The position numbers and the translations under genes were made by a program. From Kumtagia sp964244725 (lineage in GTDB: Bacteria; Pseudomonadota; Alphaproteobacteria; Rhizobiales; Rhizobiaceae): DNA of 64,000 nucleotides. Below the pieces are notes generated by a model that was given only the letters and a program-made list of their open reading frames with translations, had not been told where the DNA came from and searched no databases. Location: assembly GCA_964244725.1 (NCBI GenBank), contig CAXTJQ010000009.1, positions 107,796 to 171,795 of the forward strand, written 5' to 3'. Of this stretch, positions 1 to 12,761 are shown piece by piece (position 1 is the stretch's first letter; every line of letters begins with the position of its first letter).

Positions 1-347
1 ACCGGAATGTCCTCGATGTTGAGGACACACGCTTCCTCGCACGGCGCCGGACAAATGCGCCCCGTGAACTCCGGGAAATTGTTGGTCGAATGCAGGTTGC
101 GGATCGCGTTTTCCCAGTCGCCCGCATAGACGAGGTCGTTCCAGTCCGGGATCTGGTTGTGGATCGGGCAGCCGGTCGGGCCGTGGCAGAATGGCACGCC
201 GCAATCCATGCAGCGCGCGGCCTGTTTCTCGACCTCGCGGTTCGACATCGGCAGCGTGAATTCGCGGAAATGCCGGATGCGGTCGGAGGCCGGCTGGTAC
301 TTGTGCACCTGCCGGTCGATTTCGAGAAAGCCTGTAACCTTGCCCAT
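1..347 (-). CDS. gltD: Glutamate synthase small subunit, N-terminal part (cut by window edge)
   Basis: This is the beta subunit of NADPH-dependent glutamate synthase, which passes electrons from NADPH to the GltB subunit. Only the first 115 residues are in the window. The start ATG at 347-345 gives MGKVTGFLEIDR, the usual GltD beginning. The N-terminal iron-sulphur domain is visible as CMDCGVPFCHGPTGCP followed by CPAPCEEACV, the cysteine pattern shared with the GltD/PreA family. The gene lies on the same strand as gltB but is separated from it by three unrelated genes. Cofactor sites for FAD and NADPH would lie beyond the edge. The family call is secure. Confidence 0.96.
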   Translation of the reverse strand, partial: MGKVTGFLEIDRQVHKYQPASDRIRHFREFTLPMSNREVEKQAARCMDCGVPFCHGPTGCPIHNQIPDWNDLVYAGDWENAIRNLHSTNNFPEFTGRICPAPCEEACVLNIEDIP

Positions 348-412
348 TGATCGTCCCCGACGCGATATCGTTAGAGCCTAGCCGGAAAGGACCGCCGGCG
401 CGCTGCGGTGTT

Positions 413-1048
413 TTATCCGAGGTCGGGCATGGTCGATTTGTAGACGTCGAGTTTCTTCACTTTGCTCCACCAGTCCGCGAAACCATCGACCGCGAAGACC
501 TCGGCGGCGTCCGGCGTCAGTTCGAGATAGGTGCAGATCGGCGCCAGATGGAAATCGGCGAGGCTGAGCGTCCCGGCGATGAACTCGTCGGCGCCCTTCA
601 GGCCCATGATGTAGCCGATGACCTTCTTCGAATTCTCGATGCCTTTGCTGCGCATCTCCTCGTTCTTGCCGCCGACGAAATCCGGAAACAGATGGAACGC
701 CGCGACCCCGCCGACCATGGAGCCGTAGCCGTAGGAATCGATCAGGCTCGTCGTCGTATCCATCCGCGCGCGATCCTTCGGCGTATCGGGAATGTAAGTG
801 TCTCCCGGCAGCGTATCGTTCAGGTAGCGGTTGATTGCGCTCGTTTCGAGAATGCGCAGACCGTCATGATCGAGCACCGGCACCTTCCCGAACGGGTGCC
901 GCATCAGATGCTCCTCATTGTGCGTTTCGCCAGTTAGCACGTTGACCGGAACGATCTCGTAATCGGCGTTCTTCGACGCGAGCAGCATCCGCACGGTGCG
1001 CACGTAGGTGCTTCCGGCAAAGCCGTAGAGTGTGATCGTCACGAGCAT
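413..1048 (-). CDS. Glutathione S-transferase family protein
   Basis: A 211-residue protein with the standard two-domain GST layout. An N-terminal thioredoxin-like half (about 1-80) begins ITLYGFAGSTYVRTVRML and contains the cis-proline region GKVPVLDHDG and the glutathione-contacting ETSAI. An all-helical C-terminal half carries the LSLADFHLAP N-capping segment. The protein would conjugate or reduce substrates with glutathione in the cytosol; the substrate cannot be read from sequence. It sits 65 bp upstream of gltD on the same strand and may be co-transcribed with it. No signal peptide is present. Confidence 0.9.
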   Translation of the reverse strand: MLVTITLYGFAGSTYVRTVRMLLASKNADYEIVPVNVLTGETHNEEHLMRHPFGKVPVLDHDGLRILETSAINRYLNDTLPGDTYIPDTPKDRARMDTTTSLIDSYGYGSMVGGVAAFHLFPDFVGGKNEEMRSKGIENSKKVIGYIMGLKGADEFIAGTLSLADFHLAPICTYLELTPDAAEVFAVDGFADWWSKVKKLDVYKSTMPDLG

Positions 1049-1189
1049 TACTCCCCTATTGGTTAAACTCGTCTTTCAGGCATTTCGGCCGGCCTATATC
1101 ATTCGGCTGTCAGCCTTTGATCAAAAACGCGTCATTTTGATTGTTTTTGACAAAAGAGTGGCCTGCCCACCGCCATGCGAGGTTGAAAA

Positions 1190-1591
1190 TTAATTTTTCC
1201 AGTTCTCGACGTTGAGGTCCGGCACCTGTGAGAAATGCCGCTCGTTTGCGGTCACGACGGTAGCCTCAGTTGCAAGAGCATGCGCAGCAATCAACATATC
1301 CATCGCACCGATCGCTCTGCCTTTTTTCTCAAGCGCACTTCTGATCTCGGCATAGACGTGGTCGAAGGGCGCTTCCCACCCCTCGACGGCGATGGTCCCG
1401 AAGAACAGCTCATAGGCTTCTTTCAATCGGCGTGACGAGATCTTGGTATAGCCATAACGAAGCTCCGAGACGACGATGATGCTCGTTATGACGGTCGCCC
1501 GCGATGCAGCTTGCCTGACCCTTGTCGCGGCAGGTCCTATGGGCTGATCAATCACCTCCGAGATCATGTTGGTGTCCAGGAGATACCTCAT
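1190..1591 (-). CDS. vapC: VapC-type PIN-domain toxin
   Basis: A 133-residue PIN-domain ribonuclease, the toxin of a type II module. Visible acidic active-site residues are Asp6 (LLDTN), Glu43 (SELRYG) and Asp98 (GAMDMLIAAHA). The fourth acidic position, normally in a TxD motif, reads TANERHF here, a variation seen in many VapC proteins. The ATG overlaps the stop of the upstream antitoxin gene by four bases (ATGA), the coupling expected of vapBC. The target RNA is unknown. The module sits between gltB and gltD, which is an unusual place for it. Confidence 0.9.
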   Translation of the reverse strand: MRYLLDTNMISEVIDQPIGPAATRVRQAASRATVITSIIVVSELRYGYTKISSRRLKEAYELFFGTIAVEGWEAPFDHVYAEIRSALEKKGRAIGAMDMLIAAHALATEATVVTANERHFSQVPDLNVENWKN

Positions 1592-1854
1592 CTTTCGACG
1601 ATCAAATCGACAGGTTCTAGGGGAAAGTCTTCGATTTCCGGCATTTGCTCTTCAAATGGCGGTTGTTGGGCCAGCCAATCCAACACTTCGACGATAGATT
1701 TTTTGCGCGCCTTGGGCCTTAGGTGCAAAGTTCCGTCTTCGTCACGGGATATCGTCACCTTGTCGGTTTGAAACTCAAACTCCTTCGGGATCCGCACGGC
1801 CTGACTGCGGCCGTTCCGGAAAACACTGATCTCCTTCTGCTTGATCGTTTCCAT
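1588..1854 (-). CDS. vapB: VapB-type antitoxin (AbrB/SpoVT fold)
   Basis: An 88-residue antitoxin. The N-terminal half, ISVFRNGRSQAVRIPKEF, is the AbrB/MazE-like swapped-hairpin DNA-binding domain; the C-terminal half, rich in acidic residues, would bind and block VapC. The start at 1854 is preferred over an upstream in-frame start at 1887 because GGAGG stands six bases before it and because METIKQK is a typical beginning. It overlaps vapC by four bases. VapB-VapC complexes normally repress their own promoter, which would lie in the 1855-1910 gap after gltB. Confidence 0.9.
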   Translation of the reverse strand: METIKQKEISVFRNGRSQAVRIPKEFEFQTDKVTISRDEDGTLHLRPKARKKSIVEVLDWLAQQPPFEEQMPEIEDFPLEPVDLIVER

Positions 1855-1910
1855 CCTAGCCTCCATCGATGCGATATGACCTGCCATACCACATTTAGGA
1901 TTGGTGGGAA

Positions 1911-6614
<4,704 letters not shown>

Positions 6615-7017
6615 CGCACCCTCCTGGTTGCAGTCCAACCGGCCGGCCCCGCTCAAGCCTGCCTGGGCCGGCGCGGTGCACCCAAGGCCGCTCAATCACG
6701 ACCATGCCGAGCGCAAGTCCATCAGCCCGCAGGTTGCATGACATCCGCCTATGGCGTCGCCATCTCCATCTGTCCGAAAATAAGACAGCATTACTGTCCT
6801 AATCCGTATGGCAGAATTCTTTTGCCCGCACAAGATCGAATCGAAAACAATTGCCGCGAAGGACGTACGATTGTATCGCGAACAAGGGCGACGACGAAAT
6901 TTCCTTTCGAGTCAGGCGGGCTGGGATGGACCCTCGAAATCGGGATCGCAATAACTGTTGAACCGTGACGCAATTCCGGCCAATTGGCCGCTTCGACCTC
7001 GCGCAACGGATCCTTCC
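6615..7017. other. Divergent intergenic region, gltB / threonine aldolase
   Basis: A stretch of about 400 bases without a convincing gene. It must hold the promoters of gltB (minus) and threonine aldolase (plus). It is more AT-rich around 6770-6960 than the flanking genes. Apart from the inverted repeat at 6784-6798 no recognised operator or riboswitch is visible. Confidence 0.5.
6784..6798. promoter_or_regulatory. Inverted repeat GACAG-N5-CTGTC upstream of gltB
   Basis: A five-base perfect arm pair around CATTA, about 170 bp upstream of the gltB start and 220 bp upstream of threonine aldolase. The size suits a dimeric regulator site, but no regulator gene is adjacent and an arm of five can arise by chance. 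Confidence 0.25.
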
Positions 7018-8073
7018 ATGCAGTTTTCGTCCGACAATTGGGCCGGCGCCCACCCGGCCGTTTCGGCCGCGCTCTCAGCCAATGCCGCGGGCTTCGACGC
7101 TGCGTATGGCGCCGGCGCACTGGACCGGCGGGTCGAGGAAAAGTTCAACGCGATTTTCGAGCGTGACGTCTCGGTGTTCCTCGTCGGCACCGGCACGGCG
7201 GCCAATTCTCTGGCGCTGGCTCTGCACAGCCGTCCGGGCGGCATGACGTTCTGCCATAGCGGCGCGCACATCATGGAAGACGAATGCGGCGCACCCGAAT
7301 TCCTTTCCGCCGGCGGCCGCTTGCGCGCTCTCGACGGACCTCTCGGCAAATTTACCGCGGAAAGTTTGCGGGCGGCGGTATCGCGTTATTTTCCGCAGGT
7401 TGTGCATGACGGCAGGGCGACCGCGGTTTCGATCACCCAATCGACCGAAGCGGGGACGATCCATGCCGTGCAGGAGATCGCGGCGATTGCGAATGTCGCC
7501 AAGGAATTTGGCTTGGCCCTGCACATGGACGGCGCGCGCTTCGCCAATGCGCTCGTCGCGCTCGATGCGACGCCGGCCGAGATGACCTGGAAGAGCGGCG
7601 TCGACATCTTGTCCTTCGGCGGCACGAAGAACGGCTGCTGGTGCGCCGAGGCGATCATAATGTTCGATCCTGCCCGCGCCGAGGAGATGACGTTCCTGCG
7701 CAAACGCTCGGCGCAATTGTTTTCCAAGTCGCGCTTCATGGCGGCGCAGTTCGACGGCTACCTCGCGGACGGCCTCTGGCTCGACAATGCGCGCCACGCC
7801 AACGCCATGGCGTCAGCTCTCGCCGCGCTCTTCCGCACGTCCGACAAAGCGCGCCTGGCCTGGGAACCGGAGGCCAACGAGGTTTTCGCCATCCTCCGCA
7901 CGGACGCGGTCGAAGCGGCGCGGGCGGCCGGCGCAGGATTCTACGAATGGCGCGCACCAGCCGACATCGCCGCGTCATTCGAGAATGACGAAGCGATGTA
8001 CCGCTTCGTCACCAGCTTCGCGACCAAGACGGAAGATGTCGATCGCCTCGCCGCAACCTTGTCGCATCTTTGA
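7018..8073 (+). CDS. ltaE: Low-specificity L-threonine aldolase
   Basis: A 351-residue PLP enzyme of the beta-eliminating lyase family that splits threonine or allo-threonine into glycine and acetaldehyde. It begins MQFSSDNWAGAHP, as in the family, and this ATG is preferred over an in-frame codon at 6958. The PLP lysine is Lys204 in SFGGTKNG, and Asp171 in HMDGAR would pair with the pyridine nitrogen. Glycine aromatics typical of the fold are present. It stands alone, divergent from gltB, with a methyltransferase gene about 100 bp downstream. L-allo versus L-threonine preference cannot be judged. Confidence 0.92.
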   Translation: MQFSSDNWAGAHPAVSAALSANAAGFDAAYGAGALDRRVEEKFNAIFERDVSVFLVGTGTAANSLALALHSRPGGMTFCHSGAHIMEDECGAPEFLSAGGRLRALDGPLGKFTAESLRAAVSRYFPQVVHDGRATAVSITQSTEAGTIHAVQEIAAIANVAKEFGLALHMDGARFANALVALDATPAEMTWKSGVDILSFGGTKNGCWCAEAIIMFDPARAEEMTFLRKRSAQLFSKSRFMAAQFDGYLADGLWLDNARHANAMASALAALFRTSDKARLAWEPEANEVFAILRTDAVEAARAAGAGFYEWRAPADIAASFENDEAMYRFVTSFATKTEDVDRLAATLSHL

Positions 8074-8174
8074 ACGGAATTTGCCGCAAGCGCCGGGGGC
8101 GTTGCTCTTTGCCTCCCCCAAGCCGGACGTATATAAGGAGCCCGACACTATCGGTGCCCAGGACGACGATCAGA

Positions 8175-8972
8175 ATGCTCGGACTATTCAAGAAGGCGAA
8201 GGAAGAATCCAAACCGGACGACGACGAGCAAATCGGCTCGAGCCTCGTCAACGGATATGAATTGCGCCCGCCGAGCAATCAAAACGCAATCGATCTCGTC
8301 TCGGGCTGGAGCACGAGCTTCCCTCCGCAATTCAATGTCGACGCCGGAACACTGGACCTGTCGACCGACAAACGGCTCCACTGGGGCATCGAATGCTTCG
8401 GCGACATCCAGGGCAAACGCATCGCGGAGCTTGGCCCTCTTGAAGGCGGTCATACCTTGGCGCTGGAAGCCGCGGGCGGGCGGGTCGACGCGGTCGAAAG
8501 CAGCGGCGTCGCCTATCTGAAATGCCTGATCGCCAAGGAAATCTGCGGTTTGAAAAACGCGCGTTTCCATCTGGGCGATTGCACGTCCTGGCTCGAGGAC
8601 AACGACGCGGCCTACGATTTGATCGTCGCGTCCGGCATCCTGTATCACATGGTCGATCCGCTTCGCTTGCTGCGGGCAATGGCGCGGCGTTCCGACAATC
8701 TGTTCGTCTGGACGATGGTTTCCGACGATCCGGCCGTCGAGCCGACGCGTGTCGAGCGACTCGCGGGACAAGATGTCCGTCTTTACCTCGTGCCCTATGG
8801 CGCGCGCACGAATGCATTTTGCGGCGGGGCCAATCCGGATGCCATGTGGATCAACAAGGACGATCTCATCGCGGTTCTGGGTGCGCTCGGATATGCGACG
8901 CTGCTGACCAATCATGCCGACGTGAGCGAGTACGGCGCATCTTCCTCCTTCTTCGCGTCGCGCCGGCCCTGA
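8175..8972 (+). CDS. Class I SAM-dependent methyltransferase
   Basis: A 265-residue protein with a Rossmann methyltransferase core. Motif I is IAELGPLEGGHTLALEAAG, followed by an acidic end of strand 2 (VDAVESS) and the motif around DLIVASGILYHMVDP, which resembles the helper segment of the tRNA cmo5U-type and related methyltransferases. About 60 residues precede the core. The start MLGLFKKAKEE at 8175 fits a charged N-terminus. The substrate is unknown. A second unrelated methyltransferase gene follows directly. Confidence 0.8.
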   Translation: MLGLFKKAKEESKPDDDEQIGSSLVNGYELRPPSNQNAIDLVSGWSTSFPPQFNVDAGTLDLSTDKRLHWGIECFGDIQGKRIAELGPLEGGHTLALEAAGGRVDAVESSGVAYLKCLIAKEICGLKNARFHLGDCTSWLEDNDAAYDLIVASGILYHMVDPLRLLRAMARRSDNLFVWTMVSDDPAVEPTRVERLAGQDVRLYLVPYGARTNAFCGGANPDAMWINKDDLIAVLGALGYATLLTNHADVSEYGASSSFFASRRP

Positions 8973-9035
8973 TCGAAAGCGCCGGTGTGGCGGCGGTTGG
9001 CGGCGGCCCGACAGCCTTGCTCCACGATTCACGCC

Positions 9036-9848
9036 ATGTTAGGCAACCCCGGCTTCCAGGCGATTGCCGCCGTGTTTCCCTTGCCGCCGTCAGGATCGAT
9101 CGTGCCCAATATTGCTGCTAGACCTTTGAACGGCGTGGCGAGATATCTGCGCCGTATCGGACTGATAAGCGCGGAGCGCAAGCTTTCGCGCGACCAGTAC
9201 AAGGCGGTGTGGAATTCCGTGTCCGCCTCCGAGAACGACGCCAAGATGGCCGTCAGCGGCTATATCGATGAAGAAACATACGCTTCGACCGGCAACTCGA
9301 CGCTGACGATGCTGGAAGCTCTCGTCGGCGTCAGGGAAACCGATGTGATCCTCGAGATCGGCGCCGGCGTTGGTCGCGTCGGCGCGGTGCTGGCGCCGCG
9401 TTGCAAACAGTGGATCGGATGCGATGTGTCCGAAAACATGGTCAGCCACATCAAGCGTCGCCTGGCGCATTTCAGCAATGTCCGCGCCGTTGCGATCAGC
9501 GGTTACGATCTCGGCCCGATCGAGAGTTCGTCCGTCGATCTTGTTTATTGTACGGTCGTTTTCATGCATCTCGACGAATGGGACCGCTACAACTACGTCG
9601 CCGAAGCGTTCCGCGTTCTAAGACCGGGTGGCCGTCTGCTCGTCGACAATTTCAACCTGGCCTCGGATGACGGATGGACCTTGTTCGAGTCGCACCGCGC
9701 GATACCGCCTTCCCAGCGGCCGACGCAGATCAGCAAGAGTTCGACCCCGGAGGAGCTCATCACATACCTGACCCGCGCCGGCTTCGGCGAAATCAAGACC
9801 CATTTCGCCAATCTCTGGGTCATCGCCTACGGGGTCAAGCCTGCTTAG
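9036..9848 (+). CDS. Class I SAM-dependent methyltransferase
   Basis: A 270-residue methyltransferase. Motif I is VILEIGAGVGRVGAVL, motif post-I CDVSENMVSHI, motif II around VDLVYCTVVFMHLDEW, and motif III VLRPGGRLLVDNF, the order seen in the Methyltransf_11/25 families. The start is uncertain: an in-frame GTG at 8985 and the ATG at 9036 both lack a strong ribosome-binding site. It differs in sequence from the methyltransferase just upstream, so this is not a recent duplication. Substrate not predictable. Confidence 0.78.
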   Translation: MLGNPGFQAIAAVFPLPPSGSIVPNIAARPLNGVARYLRRIGLISAERKLSRDQYKAVWNSVSASENDAKMAVSGYIDEETYASTGNSTLTMLEALVGVRETDVILEIGAGVGRVGAVLAPRCKQWIGCDVSENMVSHIKRRLAHFSNVRAVAISGYDLGPIESSSVDLVYCTVVFMHLDEWDRYNYVAEAFRVLRPGGRLLVDNFNLASDDGWTLFESHRAIPPSQRPTQISKSSTPEELITYLTRAGFGEIKTHFANLWVIAYGVKPA

Positions 9849-9869
9849 AGGAGCAGCTTGAACCGCAAA

Positions 9870-9889
9870 CGGCGCCCCGAGAGGCGCCG
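9870..9889. terminator. Hairpin between convergent genes
   Basis: CGGCGCC and GGCGCCG form a seven-base stem around a six-base loop in the gap between the methyltransferase and the convergent hsp20 gene. There is no strong T-tract on either side, so it may be a weak or Rho-assisted terminator for both. Confidence 0.4.
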
Positions 9890-9910
9890 CGCGGTGTCCC
9901 TGGAGACGGC

Positions 9911-10375
9911 TCAGTTGACGGCCGCCTCGATCCGCTTGGACTCGGTCCTGGACGCCTCGATCGCGATCTTGCGCGGTTTCAGTTCCTCCGGAACGTTGCG
10001 CTTGAGATCGATATGGAGCAGGCCGTTCTTGAGGTTCGCGCCGGTGACCTCGACATGGTCGGCAAGCTGGAACCGGCGCTCGAAGGCGCGGCCGGCGATG
10101 CCGCGATAGATCACCTCGCTGCCTTCGCCCGCGCCCTCGTCCTTGCGCTCGCCCTTGACGCTCAGCACGTTGCGGTGTGTCTGGATTTCGATGTCGGCAT
10201 CCGAGAAACCGGCCACCGCGAGGCTGACGCGATAGGCGTCCTCGCCCATGCGCTCGATGTTATAGGGCGGGTAGGTCTGCGCACTCTCGGGCTGGCCGAG
10301 CGAATCGAGCATGGTGAAGAGTCGGTCGAAGCCGACGGTGGAACGATAGAGTGGGGAAAAATCGACGTGACGCAT
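9911..10375 (-). CDS. Small heat shock protein, Hsp20 family
   Basis: A 154-residue alpha-crystallin-domain chaperone of the IbpA type that holds unfolding proteins in large oligomers. It begins MRHVDFSPLYRSTVGFDRLF, the class A rhizobial sHSP beginning. The crystallin domain spans about residues 36-130 with AYRVSLAVAGF and GLLHIDLKRNVPE, and the C-terminal anchor is replaced by KPRKIAIE. The leader contains a ROSE-like thermometer and a heat-shock sigma promoter lies further upstream, so both transcription and translation appear heat-controlled. Confidence 0.93.
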   Translation of the reverse strand: MRHVDFSPLYRSTVGFDRLFTMLDSLGQPESAQTYPPYNIERMGEDAYRVSLAVAGFSDADIEIQTHRNVLSVKGERKDEGAGEGSEVIYRGIAGRAFERRFQLADHVEVTGANLKNGLLHIDLKRNVPEELKPRKIAIEASRTESKRIEAAVN

Positions 10376-10468
10376 GGTATGTTCTCCTGTTGAGCAACAT
10401 CGGTTCGGTGGCCCGTCGCGAAACCCGATTGGCGTTCCGCAGGGGGTCAGCGGCCCCGTTTGGCGACC
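10376..10468 (-). promoter_or_regulatory. ROSE-like RNA thermometer in the hsp20 leader
   Basis: On the minus strand the leader ends in TTGCT, then CAAC, then AGGAG, a few bases before the ATG. TTGCT (complement of 10393-10397) can pair with AGGAG (complement of 10384-10388) through U-A, C-G, a G-G apposition, U-A and U-G. This is the UYGCU/anti-SD hairpin that defines ROSE elements of rhizobial small heat shock genes. At low temperature it would hide the ribosome-binding site. A second GC-rich hairpin (GGGG/CCCC around 10442-10457) lies upstream, as ROSE leaders normally have two or more stems. Confidence 0.75.
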
Positions 10469-10475
10469 GCATCCG

Positions 10476-10506
10476 ATATTTGGGAAGGGGGAATTGCCCG
10501 TTCAAG
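10476..10506 (-). promoter_or_regulatory. Heat-shock sigma (RpoH) promoter of hsp20
   Basis: CTTGAA (complement of 10501-10506) followed after 16 bases by CCCAAATAT (complement of 10476-10484). This resembles the CTTGAA / CCCCATNT pattern of sigma-32 promoters. The implied start lies about 90 bases before the hsp20 codon, the right length for a ROSE leader. Confidence 0.6.
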
Positions 10507-10782
10507 GCCTGAATTTCGGCCGCCGAATGAACGCGGCATGAACCGCGCCTTCGGCCGGCGTTCAGCCCTGGCCGTTTACTTTCCGCATGCATCGGGAAAC
10601 GGCTCCGCGTCATGGGCGCGACGGCCGCGAGGCCGAACCGGGGGTATGTCCCTTCCTCCCGGCAAGGCAGGCCGGAAGCCGCAAGCTTCCGGCCGCCCGG
10701 TTTGCAACCATCCGCTAATCCTTTGCTTTTGTCCGCTACACTGCGATGCTACGGCGATGGAGCGGCCGGTCCGAGGCAGGCG

Positions 10783-11739
10783 ATGGGCGATCTCTTTTTC
10801 GAAAGTCCTGGCAATCCGCGCCCTGGTAACGCGGTCGGCGGCTTTCTGCGGACGCCCGACGGCCACCGGCTGCGCTATGCCCGCATCGACGCGCCCGGAT
10901 CGCCGCGCGGGACGGTGGTCCTGCTGCAGGGCCGCAACGAATGCATAGAGAAGTATTTCGAGACGGCCAGCGACCTGGCCGACCGCGGGCTATCCAGCGT
11001 CGCCATGGACTGGCGCGGCCAGGGCGGCTCCGACAGATTGATCCGGGACCGGATGCGCGGCCATGTTCGCCGCTTCGACGATTACGTCCGCGACCTCCAT
11101 CAGTTGTTCGAGGAGGTCGTGACCCGGCGCTGTCCCGGGCCTTACTACATACTGGGCCATTCCACCGGTTCGCTGGTCGGCCTGCTCGCAGCGCCAATCC
11201 TTGAGGCGCGGGTCCGCCGCATGGTCCTGGTGGCGCCGTTCCTGGGAGTTGTTGGCCTGCCGCTGTCGACGCGCGGCATCAAGCGCATCATGAACATCCT
11301 GTATTGGCTCGGCATCCGCAAGCTTTACGCCTATGGCGGCAAACGCGGCATGGTCGCCATCCCGTTCGTCTCCAACAAGGTCACGACCGACGAGGCGCGT
11401 TACCGGCGCAACGTCGCGATCTACGACGCGCATCCGCATCTCGCGCTTGGCGGGCCGACCGTGTCCTGGGTCCGCGCGGCGTGCCTTGCGACGGACAAGG
11501 TTCACATGCCGGCGTTCATGGCGACGATCCGCATCCCGACGCTGATCGTCGCAGCCGGGTCCGACAAGGTCGTCTCGACGCCCGACGCCGAAGCCTACGC
11601 CAGGCGATTGAAAGCCGCGTCCCTCGTCACCATCGACGGCGCTCGCCACGAAATCCTCCAGGAAGCCGACCGCTATCGCCAGCAATTGCTCGCGGCCTTC
11701 GACGCCTTCGTCTCCGGCAAAGCCGCCGAGGCGGCCTGA
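10783..11739 (+). CDS. Alpha/beta hydrolase, lysophospholipase (PldB-like)
   Basis: A 318-residue alpha/beta hydrolase of the Hydrolase_4/PldB group. The nucleophile is Ser127 in the elbow ILGHSTGSLVG, the oxyanion region is VLLQGRNECIEKY, the acidic residue is in AAGSDKVVSTPD, and the histidine in DGARHEILQE. RGQGGSDR is the typical loop after the second strand. The ATG at 10783 (MGDLFFESPG) is chosen because upstream residues are unlike the family. It would hydrolyse acylglycerols or lysophospholipids. It converges with hisN. Confidence 0.85.
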   Translation: MGDLFFESPGNPRPGNAVGGFLRTPDGHRLRYARIDAPGSPRGTVVLLQGRNECIEKYFETASDLADRGLSSVAMDWRGQGGSDRLIRDRMRGHVRRFDDYVRDLHQLFEEVVTRRCPGPYYILGHSTGSLVGLLAAPILEARVRRMVLVAPFLGVVGLPLSTRGIKRIMNILYWLGIRKLYAYGGKRGMVAIPFVSNKVTTDEARYRRNVAIYDAHPHLALGGPTVSWVRAACLATDKVHMPAFMATIRIPTLIVAAGSDKVVSTPDAEAYARRLKAASLVTIDGARHEILQEADRYRQQLLAAFDAFVSGKAAEAA

Positions 11740-11752
11740 CGAGAACGAAGGC

Positions 11753-12529
11753 TCAGCCGCGCAGGATCGCGCGCGCCGCCTCGTGCAAGGCTGGCGTGGC
11801 GGCGGCGACGATGTCGCCGCCGTTTTCGGCCGGTCCGCCATCGAAAGTCGTGACCACGCCGCCCGCCTGTTCGATGATCGGGACGAGCGCGGCGATGTCA
11901 TAGGCCTGCAGACCCGGATCGGTGACGATGTCGACATGGCCGGCTGCGAGCATCGCGAAGGCGTAGCAGTCGGCGCCGTAGCGCGCGAGCCGGACGCTCC
12001 GCTCCAGCGCGTCGTAGCGGACGCGTGCTTGGGGTTCACGGAACAGCGACGGCGTGGTTGTGAACAGGATCGCCTGGTCGAGCGAGGTCGCCCCGCTGGT
12101 GGCGAGCTGTCGGTCGCCGCCAGGGCCTTCGTAGAAGGCGCCCGCCCCGATCGTGTAGTAAAATTCGCCGGTGAAAGGCTGCGACATCAACCCCGCAACC
12201 GCGTTTCCGTGCTCGGTCAGACCGACCAGAGTGCCCCACACCGGCAGACCGGAGATGAAGGCCCGCGTCCCGTCGATCGGGTCGATGATCCAGAGGTGGC
12301 GGCTGTCCGTTCTCTCGGCGCCATACTCCTCGCCTAGAATGCCGTGATTGGGGAAGGCTTCGGAAATGACGGCCCGGATGGCTTGCTCGGCCCGGCGGTC
12401 TGCCTCTGTCACCGGGTCGAAGCCGTCGGCAAGCTTGTTTGAGACCAGGCCGGACGAGCGGAAACGCGGCAGGGTTTCGGCGGCTGCGACAGCGGCGAGA
12501 CGCCGGAGGAAATCGACGGTTATCGGCAC
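11753..12529 (-). CDS. hisN: Histidinol-phosphatase of the inositol monophosphatase family
   Basis: A 258-residue metal-dependent phosphatase. The family signature is clear: GEEYGAE, then IDPIDGTRAFISG, and late GLQAYDIAALVPIIEQAGG. The length and the neighbourhood (N-formylglutamate amidohydrolase and cpdR) match the rhizobial HisN proteins that perform the histidinol-phosphate dephosphorylation step of histidine synthesis. The related SuhB/inositol monophosphatase function cannot be excluded. No ATG lies near the domain start; the GTG at 12529 (VPITVDFLRR) gives the normal family length, while a longer frame to 12814 would run across the sRNA gene. Confidence 0.82.
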   Translation of the reverse strand: MPITVDFLRRLAAVAAAETLPRFRSSGLVSNKLADGFDPVTEADRRAEQAIRAVISEAFPNHGILGEEYGAERTDSRHLWIIDPIDGTRAFISGLPVWGTLVGLTEHGNAVAGLMSQPFTGEFYYTIGAGAFYEGPGGDRQLATSGATSLDQAILFTTTPSLFREPQARVRYDALERSVRLARYGADCYAFAMLAAGHVDIVTDPGLQAYDIAALVPIIEQAGGVVTTFDGGPAENGGDIVAAATPALHEAARAILRG

Positions 12530-12618
12530 GGGAGGTTCCAGGTTTGAAGCCGAAGCGTCACACGACTGCGACTTTTGAAGGCATCTTTCACGATCGCTTA
12601 ATTTCTTGCCAGGACGGC

Positions 12619-12646
12619 TTGACAATTGTGCGCCGCAGCATATTCT
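12619..12646 (+). promoter_or_regulatory. Promoter of the MmgR-type sRNA
   Basis: TTGACA at 12619-12624 and TATTCT at 12641-12646, 16 bases apart, a good sigma-70 type promoter. It points at the ncRNA and places its start near 12653. Confidence 0.65.
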
Positions 12647-12652
12647 TGACTT

Positions 12653-12736
12653 CGAACAGGGCGACCTGTTCATGCCCTCCTTGGGCGTTTCCTCCCTAGA
12701 CTTAGACCGCGTTGTGCAAGCAACGCGGTTTTTTTT
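12653..12736 (+). ncRNA. mmgR: MmgR / suhB-type small RNA (alpha-r8 family)
   Basis: A predicted transcript of about 84 bases framed by a good promoter and a perfect terminator, with no open frame. It contains GGGCGTTTCCTCCCTAGACT, the unpaired signature that I recall from the rhizobial MmgR/suhB family (Rfam suhB; about 77 nt in Sinorhizobium meliloti, Hfq-associated, limits polyhydroxybutyrate granule formation). The location beside an inositol-monophosphatase (suhB-like) gene is the one that gave the family its Rfam name. It lies opposite and upstream of hisN. The identification rests on memory of the motif. Confidence 0.75.
12706..12736 (+). terminator. Intrinsic terminator of the sRNA
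   Basis: ACCGCGTTG and CAACGCGGT form a perfect nine-base stem around a six-base loop, followed by eight T. No protein gene reads into it from the left on the plus strand, so it belongs to the small RNA. Confidence 0.9.
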
Positions 12737-12761
12737 AAGCCGCGTATGCGGCCGGCTTGAG

